Shown: positions 13,507 through 24,168 of the stretch, one piece after another
How positions within the stretch are numbered: the first letter of the stretch is position 1
Layout: every line of letters starts with the position of its first letter
NCBI GenBank assembly: GCA_005281725.1
Contig: SSBO01000008.1
Span: forward strand, 2,953,680 to 3,017,679
Origin: Wuchereria bancrofti
Lineage: Eukaryota > Nematoda > Chromadorea > Rhabditida > Onchocercidae
Length of the DNA: 64,000 nucleotides
Direction of reading: 5' to 3'
Position numbers and translations under genes: made by a program
The notes under the pieces: generated by a model
Database searches by the model: none
What the model was told of the DNA's origin: nothing
What the model saw: the letters and a program-made list of their open reading frames with translations, nothing else

Positions 13507-16221
13507 CTGCAAATATGTCACATATCGCAAGAGAACCTAAACTCTAGTAAACATAACCATCAATTAATTACACAGTCATTCCATTGCTCAACCAATGTAT
13601 GCACAGGTAAATTTATGCATACCTATGTATTAGGCACGTACATATATATTTTATGCATGTATATGCATGCAATGCATGCAGCAGTTATTGTTTCATGCAC
13701 AATAAGTAAGTAAGTACTAACTTCCATTTCTTTATCCAATTTAAATCCTTGGATATTTGATAATTATGGCTAAGTAAGTATAAATGAAACAGTGAATTCA
13801 TTTTAGGATGAAATGTAAATATTAGGAATTGTAGAATAGACTTACAATTAAAGTAATATGAATATTTTTTAATTTCCTGAAGTAAGGATTAGGTAATGAA
13901 CACACATTCATTAACATATATAGACAAATTGAATAAGTAAGTATAAATGAAACAGTAAATTGGAATTGGATGAAATTAAAAATGAAATTAGAATTGCAAA
14001 ATAGGAGATTAATTTCACAGATATTGTTTAAACTAAGTGTATCTTTTATCTTTACTGATAAAATGATAATTTGATTTGTTATATCTTTCATCTCTACAAA
14101 TAAAAATGATAATTTGATTTATTATATCTTTCATCTCTACAAATAAATGATATAGTAATCCAAACTGATTACAATTGCAAACAATTAGCAAAGATTGTTC
14201 CGAAAAATTGGAAATAATTTTTATTTCCAAACATTTCTGAAAATATTCTTATAACTAAGTAATAGCATTACACTAATATCTACACATTTTCTAAAAAAAA
14301 AAAAGAAAAAAAAGTTTGCAGATTTCAAATGAATTCAAAATATTTACATTATTTTAAGCTGTATAAGTTATTGCTCAAAAATAGTTCCCAATAAAAAACA
14401 AAAACCTTATTATTATGAAGAAATTTGAAAAATAAAAATTTTTTCTCCTTTAAAATTAAAAAACTTATTTTTCAAGTATTCATTTTTTCTTTTTACACAT
14501 TATATGAATAATTTAATAAATTTGATAAAGTAAAAGAAATAAAAATTTTGGTAAAATATTTTAAAGCTGAAAACAAATATGCTTTAAGTATTATATGTAA
14601 AATATACCAAAATGTTTGGTACAAAAGATAATAAAACATATATATATACAATTGAAATTAGATGAAATTTTAAAAATGTACTAAGAAAGGAGGAGGAGGA
14701 GGAGGACATCTGCTTCAATTTACATCAGAAATAAACATAATGAAAACCGTATGTTTAACAATGAATTTTCTTTTTTTTTTTTTTTTTCTTTTACACTTTC
14801 TTTCTGATAGCTTAAAAAAGAAAGGAAGGAAAAGTAGAAAAAAAAAAGAAATTTTTTGAAATGAGAGATAATAAAATAAAATGAAAATGAGAGTAATATA
14901 ATGAAGATAAAAAGGAATACGAAAGGATATATGCGACTCTTAAACATTTGTTTCATTTCAACTAATTGATGCAAAAAGAGACAGAAGAAGACTAAGGGTA
15001 GAGGTCGAGGAAATTAAGCCAACGTTAGATTGACTTATTACACCATCAAAACTCAGACAATCATTCTATCTTATCTTGCGATAGCAGAGCTAATTGCACC
15101 AACAAACAATTTCCACTTTTCCATATGATACCACTTAATTAGTTCATTTCAAAAAAAAAAATTTTTTTTTTTCAACTTATATTATTTTTACTCTTAATAG
15201 TATTAGCCTTGCAATTTTAGGATGGTATTTTACTAATAATACTTTTATAGTTTTTCAATTCTTTCCTTTTTTTTTATTTTTTTAAAATAATTTAGACTAA
15301 AGTCAATAATTTTAATAATTGAAATATAATAAATATATCGTAGTTATTTTTTAAAGAAATTTGTAAAAGTTTACAATATTTCAGCTAAATGAATTCGTTA
15401 AATTATTTTTGAATTCTTTAAAAATACATTAAAGTATTTTTATAGCTTAGTTCGAAATTGCTCGTATGGAATGACAGAAAGATTGAATAAATGAAAGAGT
15501 TTTAAATTGTAATTGTTTTTGTTTTATTTGCTTACTATAATTGGTCATCTAATTAGACATATTGCTCGCAAATAAAAAACTTAGGAAAGTTTTTCATTAT
15601 CATTTTTTATTTATTTTCCTCATCCAAACAGTATTTTAGATATGACTTACAGTAAACATAAACAAAGGTCATAATAAAATGGATGATCATTTACACAGGA
15701 AAAGCAAAATTATGCCTAAAATTTTAATAAGTGAAAAATTTAATAAACTGAAAAAAATAATACACTGATGTTTTTGGCATTAAAATTTTTTAATAATTCA
15801 AAAAGTGAAGATATCTTTTAAGAAATAAATTTTTATTGAATGAAATTCTAATATTTTTGACCTCGAAAAGAACAATTAAATAAAATTATGCAACAAAAAA
15901 TATTCGACAATAATCTAATTTTTACAACTTCATCACCGAAAATAGCAACTAAATAAGTTGCAAAGTTGAAAAATAATGTACCATGACAATTTTTTATTCT
16001 TTTTTTTTTAGTAATTCAGCAATATCTCTTTTAAAAAAAGAAAAAAAAATTTTTAAATTAGCAGATAATAATGGGTGAACATTAAATAGTGCAATTTAGA
16101 AAAGATAGAGAAATAATAAAGCTGATATTATTTAGACTGTTTACTAAATAGACCTGCCATAAAATTGAATTTTTCAGGTCAATCAAAAAATTGGACTTTG
16201 AAATTTAGAAGAGAAAAATGC

Positions 16222-16241
16222 CTCTCTCTCTCTCTCTCTCT
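16222..16241. repeat. TC dinucleotide microsatellite
   Basis: A run of about ten CT units lies in intergenic DNA. A GA run of similar length follows at 16542-16561. Their opposite sense means the two could pair as arms of a weak, long-loop hairpin. Confidence 0.85.
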
Positions 16242-19200
16242 GTTTCCCCTCCTCTTCTAATAAAAAAAAAGAAGAAAATCATAAAGGAACGATTGAATTG
16301 TTCAAAAAATCCTTTCTTTTTACGTCTCTCTCACTATCTCTGCTCCCTTTCTTTCATTCAAGGACATTTCACATCTGATCGTCGATAATTTGATATCGAA
16401 AATTGCATTACATTTCCCGGTAAATTGAATAATTGTTCAACATTACAGTATTATTTAGTGCAACTTATGTGAACTTTACAATTGCCTTTCTTGCAAAATT
16501 TGTAAAATTTAAATAAATTAAAAAAAAAAGAAGAAAAGATCAGAGAGAGAGAGAGAGAGAGCATTTTTGCAAAACGATAGCTAAAAATTCTCATAATTCA
16601 TATTAAAATATTTAGTGAAATATTACCAAAGAAAGAATTAAAAAAGTTAAAAAATGGTTAAAATTTTATCAATTAAGGTAATTTATCAAAAAGACGTCAT
16701 AATTTTAATTTCACATCAAAAGAAATAATCATTTTTGATTGGTATGTAACAACTTTCTTTTTCTTTTCTTTTTCTTTTGCAAAATAGAAAATGTAGTATT
16801 GTTCAAATCCATTTCACTAATCAAAATGGCATATAAATCCATTTTTTTTTTTCTTTTTTAGAATTTAAAAGAGAAATATATCTGTCGTAAAGAGACAATA
16901 AAACGAGGAACAAATATTGTTGTCAGAAAAGAAAAAAAATTGTCATGTCATCAAATTAACCACTAAAAATAAAATTGATCAAATTGAGGCGAATCAGAAA
17001 CTTTTTCCGCATGCACACAATCAACAAAATGATGATTGATTGCGATTTACAGAAGATTGCATCAAATAATCATTAAATAATTTAAATTTTTTTTAAGAAC
17101 TACTAATTGATAGAGTAATAGTAACTATTGTTTGATAGAATCATATCAAAAAAGATAAGTGATAAGATCAGTGATAGGAAGGAAAGCTATCTTGAAAATG
17201 AAAACAATTGAGTAGAGATTATGTATAGTCTGACATCACTTTTTGTGATCATTGTGAAGTTAAATTTTCTGTAAAATAAAATTTGTCATAGCAATTGACA
17301 GATGCACTCACATATTTCATATTTGAAAAATATAAAATCATAAATTTGAGAAATTATTCTTTTTTTCTCAGTTACATTAAAGAAAGTCGGAAAGTTTGAT
17401 TGAATACATCAAAAGAACATTAAAAATGAAATTTAAGCACTGAACTGTAATTGATACATTAGAGAATGAACAATATATAAATCAGTAATTTGATTGATAA
17501 CAAAATAATAATAAAGTTAATAATGATAACTATAATGATATTGATAACAGTAATATATTAATGAGATGCAGTTAATTACTTACTTTAGATAAATACCAAT
17601 ATTATCATTAATAATAACAGTTATTAGTGTGATTTTTCGAAATGCACTATTGATAATGATTATTGAAAATATTAATCAATTAATTTGTTAATTATATTTG
17701 TAATCGTTAGCAAACAATCTTTTTCTCAAAAAAAAAAAACAACAACAACAAGGAAGTATATTTTCTTTAGATAGCAGAATTGAAAAGAAAATATAATTGA
17801 AATCAGTTTGATTCACAATAAACTCTTCATTGAACTTTAGTTTGTCGGCATAGTGGTCTAAAGGAATGTGTAAGGGTCAGGAATAATACATTTTGGTCAA
17901 TTTGTTGGATGAATTGCTCTGATAATAAAAGAATGAAAAGGCACAAGAAATGACCTTGAAGAAATAATTTCTCTACCAAAAATGGACCATATCTTGTCAT
18001 ATTAATAAAAAAAAAGAAAAAAGATAATTTCTGTGTCCACTTTTGTGCTCAAATATTCAAATGTCTGTTCAATTATACATTTTTTACAATTATTCTATCA
18101 AATATTCTTTTCAATATCAGATCATTTTTTATAACATTTCGTCATTTTTTAAAATTTTCATTCAAACTATTAGATTGATAATCATATAAATTAGTAACAA
18201 TCAATCTATTGTTTCAAAAATTTTGATAACAAATTTTTTTTTGGCAATGACCTTTTCACATTGACAGAATTGATTTATCATAAATCTTTGAATCATCATA
18301 TACTTTGCTATTTATTTACACAATTTTCTGCTCTTTAAATTTATTTGTTATTGTGGTTTATCTCTCTTTTCTTTTTTTTTTTAAAAAAGAAGAGCATTAT
18401 GTGCTATTTTTTAATTAATTTTTTTAAAAATATTCCATAAATACTTTTAGCTTTTTTCAAATAATCGAACAATTTTTACATAAAATTGTTGCAGTTTGTT
18501 TAAACAAGAAATTATTTTTTTTTTTGAAGAAAAAACAAGAAAAAATATGTTACAATCAGAAATGTAATACGGAAACAAAATGTGAGAGAGAGAAAAAAAA
18601 AGAACGAAAACGGAAAATATTAAAAAAGAAATGAAGGAGCAAAAACAGGAAGTGATGGAAAATATTTAATAAGATTAGATATATTTAATTATATCTCAGA
18701 TACAACTATTTCTTTTTAATCAACAATCATTGTTGTATAATTGAAATTTTAACATTTTTATACTTTGATGAATTTCAATTCAATGAAGATTTGAATTGCA
18801 ATTTCAAATTTGTTTGATTGTTGCAATTGAGATTAAAGTTCAGCCTTAATTGATAATTGATTAATAAATTCCTTAAAACATGTTACTGTATTTGCAAATG
18901 ACCTCCAAATCAGGTTAATTTAACCAAGTAAAATTGTAAAATTAACAGTATGAGCACAATGTTTATTAACAAGTAATTACAGTGATAGAATAAAAAGTTG
19001 AAAAATGTTGGAAAATGATTGACATGAAAATAAATTCATTTCAGTTTAATAAATTCGCTACATATGATTAGTTTAATTTGGATTCTTGTCAATGTAACAA
19101 AGTAATTTAAATGAAGTTAAATTAAATTAAGCTAACTACACTTGAAAGTTATACATTAGAAATGTAATCTTAACTTAATTTCAAGCAAATATTTAATATC

Positions 19201-19683
19201 ACGAAAATTTGCAAATGAAATTATACCAGAAAAAAAAAGAAAAAAGAGAGAAAAAAGAACTTCATGGCTTTTTAAATTTACTAACAGAAATCTATGAAAA
19301 AAGTATATCGAAATTATGCAAATTATTTCATTATGATAATAACGATTATTATTTTATTTTTATTATTATATTTCATTCAAAAACAGAAACATTTCTTAAT
19401 GTATTGTGAAATGTTTTTGGAAAAGTGAATTGCAAATGAAATAATAAAATGATAAGAAGAACGAAATGAAAGTAACATTTCAAAAAAAAAAAAAAATGAA
19501 TCAAAAAAAATCGACTTGCTGTGGAGATCCTTTAATTTCAATTTGGCAATAAACTTTTTATCAGATAACAATTATCTGACTATGTTTATTTTATCTGTTC
19601 GATTATTGATTTATTACTGCTCGATCGAAATGTATAGTTTTGATTTAAAAGAAAATATTTTTAACACTATCTGGGTGATACGT

Positions 19684-20160
19684 GATATATATATTGATCC
19701 CAAGTTTGATTATGATATATTATTGATCGAAAATTTGATTTTGATATATTATTGATCGCAGTTTTGATTATGATATATTGATCAAAAGTCTGACTATGAT
19801 ATATTATTGATCGAAAATTTGATTTTGATATATTATTGATCGCAGTTTTGATTATGATATATTGATCAAAAGTCTGACTATGATATATTATTGATCGAAA
19901 ATTTGATTTTGATATATTATTGATCGCAGTTTTGATTATGATATATTGATCAAAAGTCTGACTATGATATATTATTGATCGAAAATTTGATTTTGATATA
20001 TTATTGATCGCAGTTTTGATTATGATATATTGATCAAAAGTCTGACTATGATATATTATTGATCGAAAATTTGATTTTGATATATTATTGATCGCAATTT
20101 TGATTATGATATATTGATCAAAAGTCTGATTATGATATATTATTAATCGAAAATTTGATT
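19684..20160. repeat. 84-bp higher-order tandem repeat of GATATATT monomers
   Basis: From 19714 an 84-base unit repeats with exact spacing. The motif GATATATTATTGATCGAAAA starts at 19714, 19798, 19882, 19966 and 20050, and a slightly diverged copy starts at 20134. Each unit is built from three related monomers of 29, 29 and 26 bases, all containing GATATATT and TTGATC. A diverged 30-base leading monomer begins at 19684. Near-identity between units but divergence between monomers is the pattern of a higher-order satellite. It is intergenic with no coding potential seen. Confidence 0.95.
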
Positions 20161-21339
20161 ATATAATCGAATACAGCAATAAATACGATTATTGCAAAAT
20201 TATTGAATGTTCACATAAAATTGCGCAGTAATGAGAGTTCACTAATTTTTTTCAATAATTTACTAACACGAACAAATTATTAAAATTGTCAATAAAATTA
20301 ATCCATTTTCCTTGACCTATCACTGGTTTTCTTGACACAATTTACAAATAACAATAAATTATTTAAAAAAAAAAATGCACAATCTTTAGCTTAATTTAAC
20401 TTGAATAAAATTTAATTTAATCCTAAATAATCAAAAAACAAAAAAAAATTACACAATTATATTTTTAATGTTAATAAATGCAAAATTTTTGTTAAAAGAT
20501 TACAATGGTTTGAATAATCGATTAAATTAATAAATGAATCGATCACACATAATTCTTACAAAATAAATAATGAGTTTCTATAAATAATCATTTTTTTGCA
20601 ATTATTCTACTAATTTTGAAAATTTCAAAAAAAAAAAAAAAGAAATCAGTTTAAAATGATAGCAAGAACAGTGGCGGTCTATTTCGTATGACAAAATGCG
20701 CAATGTGCGCACTTTGGATATAATGTCAAGTGAAGTGGAAAAATGCTACCTGCTTATGACGACATTTGGTTGACAGAGGACTTTTCACATTTGATCCTTT
20801 ACTAGCATGTTAAATGTGAATTATCATATGCAAATGAGGTAAAAAGAATTTAATGCTTAATGATTACTGCATTAATGTCCCGAGATTTCTTAAAGGAATG
20901 AATTAAAAATAAAATTTGATCAGTCTTTTTGTACTTTAATTATCTCATCTCATTGATGACATAACTATTAATTGATATTCACGAAGAAAATTATTGTCCA
21001 AATCACTTTAAATTAAATTATAGCAATAAAATGAAAATTTTGAATTGTAACATTAAAAAAAAATTTTTTTAATTTCGTAAAGAAATAGTGAAATAATTAA
21101 TTATGCATTACATTAATTAATGAAGTTGTTAACAATTTAACAGAATAAATATGTATGAGTTGTGATCGCATATAAATTTGATTTGCTTACTGATTTTTTT
21201 TTTCTTTTTGACCATTATTAATTGTTTATTGTTATTTCATATTTTTTCAAATATAAAAAAAGGCTAAAATTTTCGACTTAAAAAAGGTTAGGAAGAAATA
21301 ATTTTTGATAAATAGATATTTAACAGAATAAATATTTTT
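20161..21339. other. AT-rich intergenic DNA with one complex island
   Basis: This stretch between the two tandem arrays is mostly AT-rich. An island at about 20650-20830 is visibly less AT-rich and has open frames on both strands. One plus-strand frame includes MRNVRTLDIMSSEVEKCYLL. No clear splice sites or domain were found, so it is not called as a gene. Confidence 0.4.
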
Positions 21340-21908
21340 CAGCATTAAATGTAAATGTAGTAATACTATGCTCAACAAAAAAATTTTATTATTTTGTCAA
21401 TTTTTCGTTATTTTACGTTAACTAATAATAATTTTAAATAGTTTATATGAAAATTTGTAATTTATTAAATTTTAAAGTACATTTATTAATTACAATTTAT
21501 TAATTACAAATTATTCAGCATTAAACATAAATGTAGTAATACTATGCTCAACAAAAAGATTTTATTATTTTGTCAATTTTTTGTTATTTTACATTAACTA
21601 ATAATAATTTTAAATAGTTTATATGAAAATTTGTAATTTATTAAATTTTAAAGTACATTTATTAATTACAATTTATTAATTACAAATTATTCAGCATTAA
21701 ACATAAATGTAGTAATACTATGCTCAACAAAAAGATTTTATTATTTTGTCAATTTTTTGTTATTTTACATTAACTAATAATAATTTTAAATAGTTTATAT
21801 GAAAATTTGTAATTTATTAAATTTTAAAGTACATTTATTAATTACAATCTATTAATTACAAATTATTCAGCATTAAACATAAATGTAGTAATACTGTGCT
21901 CAACAAAT
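21340..21908. repeat. 176-bp tandem repeat array, about 3.2 copies
   Basis: The unit starting CAGCATTAAA begins at 21340, 21516, 21692 and 21868, an exact 176-base period. The last copy is truncated after about 40 bases. Copies two and three are nearly identical and the first is slightly diverged. Each unit ends with TTATTAATTACA sub-repeats. The array is AT-rich with no coding potential seen. Confidence 0.95.
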
Positions 21909-21925
21909 AAAACTAGAAGATTTAA

Positions 21926-22070
21926 TATGTTTATTGATACAGCAATAATGATTCACATACAATAAGATTAAAATTATTAACTGCATAATAAAAGTGTAAA
22001 ATTCATTCATTATATGTTTATTGATACACCAATAACGATTCACATACAATAAGATTAAAATTATTAACTT
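21926..22070. repeat. 87-bp spaced direct duplication
   Basis: A segment of about 57 bases beginning TATGTTTATTGATAC occurs at 21926 and again at 22013, differing at only a few positions. About 30 bases of unrelated sequence separate the copies. It immediately follows the 176-bp array. Confidence 0.85.
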
Positions 22071-22140
22071 TAGAAATTACAACACACAATGAAGATTAAA
22101 TGAAAATTCTGCACTAATAACACTATTGAATTATTACTTA

Positions 22141-22171
22141 ATGCTGGTCACTAGATTTGAGTGACCAGCAT
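22141..22171. repeat. Perfect 12-bp inverted repeat (hairpin)
   Basis: ATGCTGGTCACT at 22141-22152 is the exact reverse complement of AGTGACCAGCAT at 22160-22171, with a seven-base loop AGATTTG. Its moderate GC content makes it stand out from the surrounding AT-rich DNA. No gene is close enough to assign a function. Confidence 0.9.
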
Positions 22172-22312
22172 GAAATTTATGCTATAAGTTTACGTTAATT
22201 GGTCATTTTGATGAATTTACAGATTTTTTTTTTAATGTTTCATTTCTAATTATACTCATTTATTTGTCTAAGTAAGCATTTTTTGATGAACATTGAAATA
22301 TTAATCTGTCCT

Positions 22313-22444
22313 ATGAAAATAAGGGAACAATCGAGAGTAATGAGAGAAAAGGAAGTGCAAGTGTTGGACTTGGTCAATGGCCTTGACCTAAACATTGTCA
22401 TTTCTTTTCGGAAGAGTAAGCACAACAAATTTAGGACATTCTAA
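22313..22444 (+). other. Small coding-like ORF (43 codons)
   Basis: An ATG-started frame reads MKIREQSRVMREKEVQVLDL and continues to a stop at 22442-22444. Its composition (E, V, L, D, R) is less AT-biased than chance frames nearby. No family is recognised. No upstream acceptor or downstream donor was identified, so it may be a small gene, an isolated exon or a conserved non-coding island. Confidence 0.2.
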
Positions 22445-24168
22445 GAAAGAAAAGGGATAATCCTTAAGAATCATTCATTATAGCATATAGCGCCCTTTTT
22501 TTTTTCTTTTTTTGACATTTAAATTATTTTAAATTTCAAAAAAACATCAATTTTCATATTGAAATACTCTTAACAGCTTAAAAAATTTTTTTTATTCAAA
22601 CTTTCGAATTCGTTTTCAAATTCTTATTCTTCCTATTAATTATTGTATCTTCAAAAATTTGAAATATTTATTTCAGTTTAAATTAATTAAATTTCTTATA
22701 AAAATTGAATGAACACTTTGTCTAAACAAAATTTTTTTGCAAGAAATTAGCAAAGTTTCTTTATTAACAATAATTAGTTTTAATGATTTGTTTTTCCTAC
22801 TAATTTTTGCCAAATTCCTTTTTTTTTCTTCTACTACTAATTATTTCCGCACTAATTTTTAATTTTTTTTCTTACTGACTTTTTTATATTCTTTCATAAA
22901 TAATTCAATTTGTTTTGTTTATTTTTTCTTTCACTAAATTCTTTCATATATAGTTTAAACTAAATTTTTCTTAGTTTTATTCCAATGTCATCGCATTTTT
23001 TTATTTTCAAATCCTTATAAACAGTTATACTTATTTATGCTCATTAAAATTAATGTAACAGTTGACAACGATAATCTCCTAACATGATAACAAATTTAGT
23101 TGAAAGATGATAATATATATATTTCTGAAAATTAAAAAAGATTGCAAAATAATTTATCACAATGTTATCACTGTTACTAGCATATTTTTCAAGTATATTA
23201 AACGGAATATTTCAATATTACGATATGACTTTCAAAATTTTTTTTTCAAACAAGTAGCTAAATTATAATAAATTTAATTATCCAATGCTAATAATTCCAT
23301 AATTTCATTTTAATTCTTATATTCAATCCGTGCAACATAACTTATCAATTTTTTTATCAGTTTCTTTTGTCTCTTTCAAATATTTCTACCCTTATTTCCA
23401 TAAATTCAGAAAGAATTGAAAGATTAGTTAATGAAAGGTCATCAATGTAATGAAAGGTCATGCATGCATAATGCATTAACTAATTTTTCTTGTTTTGTAA
23501 GAGATCTATGATAAGCAAAAAAGAAAAGAAAAGAGATAAAAGAAGTAATGGCGCAAATGGCACATCTAATTATCGATCTTACCTTAACCGATTTTCCGGT
23601 TCTTTTTCTTTTCGCTTAATTTTTTTTTTCCTTCAGTCAAATTGTTTTATTTTATTTGGTTGTCAACGACCGAACAACTAACTGTTTTATTTCCTGTTTT
23701 GGCATGTAGTAATGTCAGTATAATTTATTTTCATGCTTTTATCATCATCCGTTACTTACTTTGTCAATCAATATATGATGTGACATAATGAAACAAACAT
23801 ACCTATGTTTTACCTATCCATTTGTCACTATCACCATACCTTGCAACTGTTATTGTTACTGTTATCATTATCATTATCATTACCTATCTTCTCATCTATT
23901 CAAAAAAATAATTCATTGTCAATTACATATAGGTTCAACCATCAACCAATATTTCATTCCTTTTCTCTGTTGTTAAATTCTTATAACATTTTTTGATGAC
24001 TAATGAAAATTTCATAATTTAAATTTTCTATTCAAATCTAATATTTGTAATATTTCAGTTGTTTCATTCATATTTCATTTCAAAAATAGAAACTTATAAA
24101 CAAACACATTTACAGGAATTTTCCTCTTTTTTTTTTGCTAATATCAAATTGTAGTAGTGAAAAGAAAG
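22445..24168. other. Upstream region of the MAP3K gene
   Basis: AT-rich intergenic DNA precedes the kinase gene. Two copies of AGGTCA, each within TGAAAGGTCA, lie at 23436-23441 and 23455-23460 and resemble nuclear-receptor half sites. A palindromic TGCATGCA stretch follows. A probable trans-splice acceptor (TTGTAG) ends at 24154, 14 bases before the start codon. Confidence 0.4.

Larger units (their letters stand above)
12323..19683. other. Long AT-rich intergenic tract
   Basis: About 7.4 kb upstream of the chondroitin synthase start consists of AT-rich DNA with many homopolymer runs. It includes TC and GA runs at 16222-16241 and 16542-16561 and a GGA run near 14690. The only gene-like element I can support is the acceptor-plus-ATG segment at 13429-13506. 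Other reading frames are short and rich in F, I, K and N, as expected from AT-rich noise. Confidence 0.6.

Noticed and set aside
17840..17910. tRNA-like A-box sequence (GGCATAGTGGTCTAAAGG)
   Set aside because: No matching B box (GGTTCGAATCC type) follows at a proper distance and no cloverleaf stems pair.
19684..20160. Tandem array as a CRISPR array
   Set aside because: Units are contiguous with no unique spacers, and the host is a nematode. It is a satellite-type repeat.
23490..23681. Plus-strand 63-codon ORF upstream of the kinase gene
   Set aside because: Lysine-rich start and phenylalanine-rich end reflect A and T runs, with no homology recognised.
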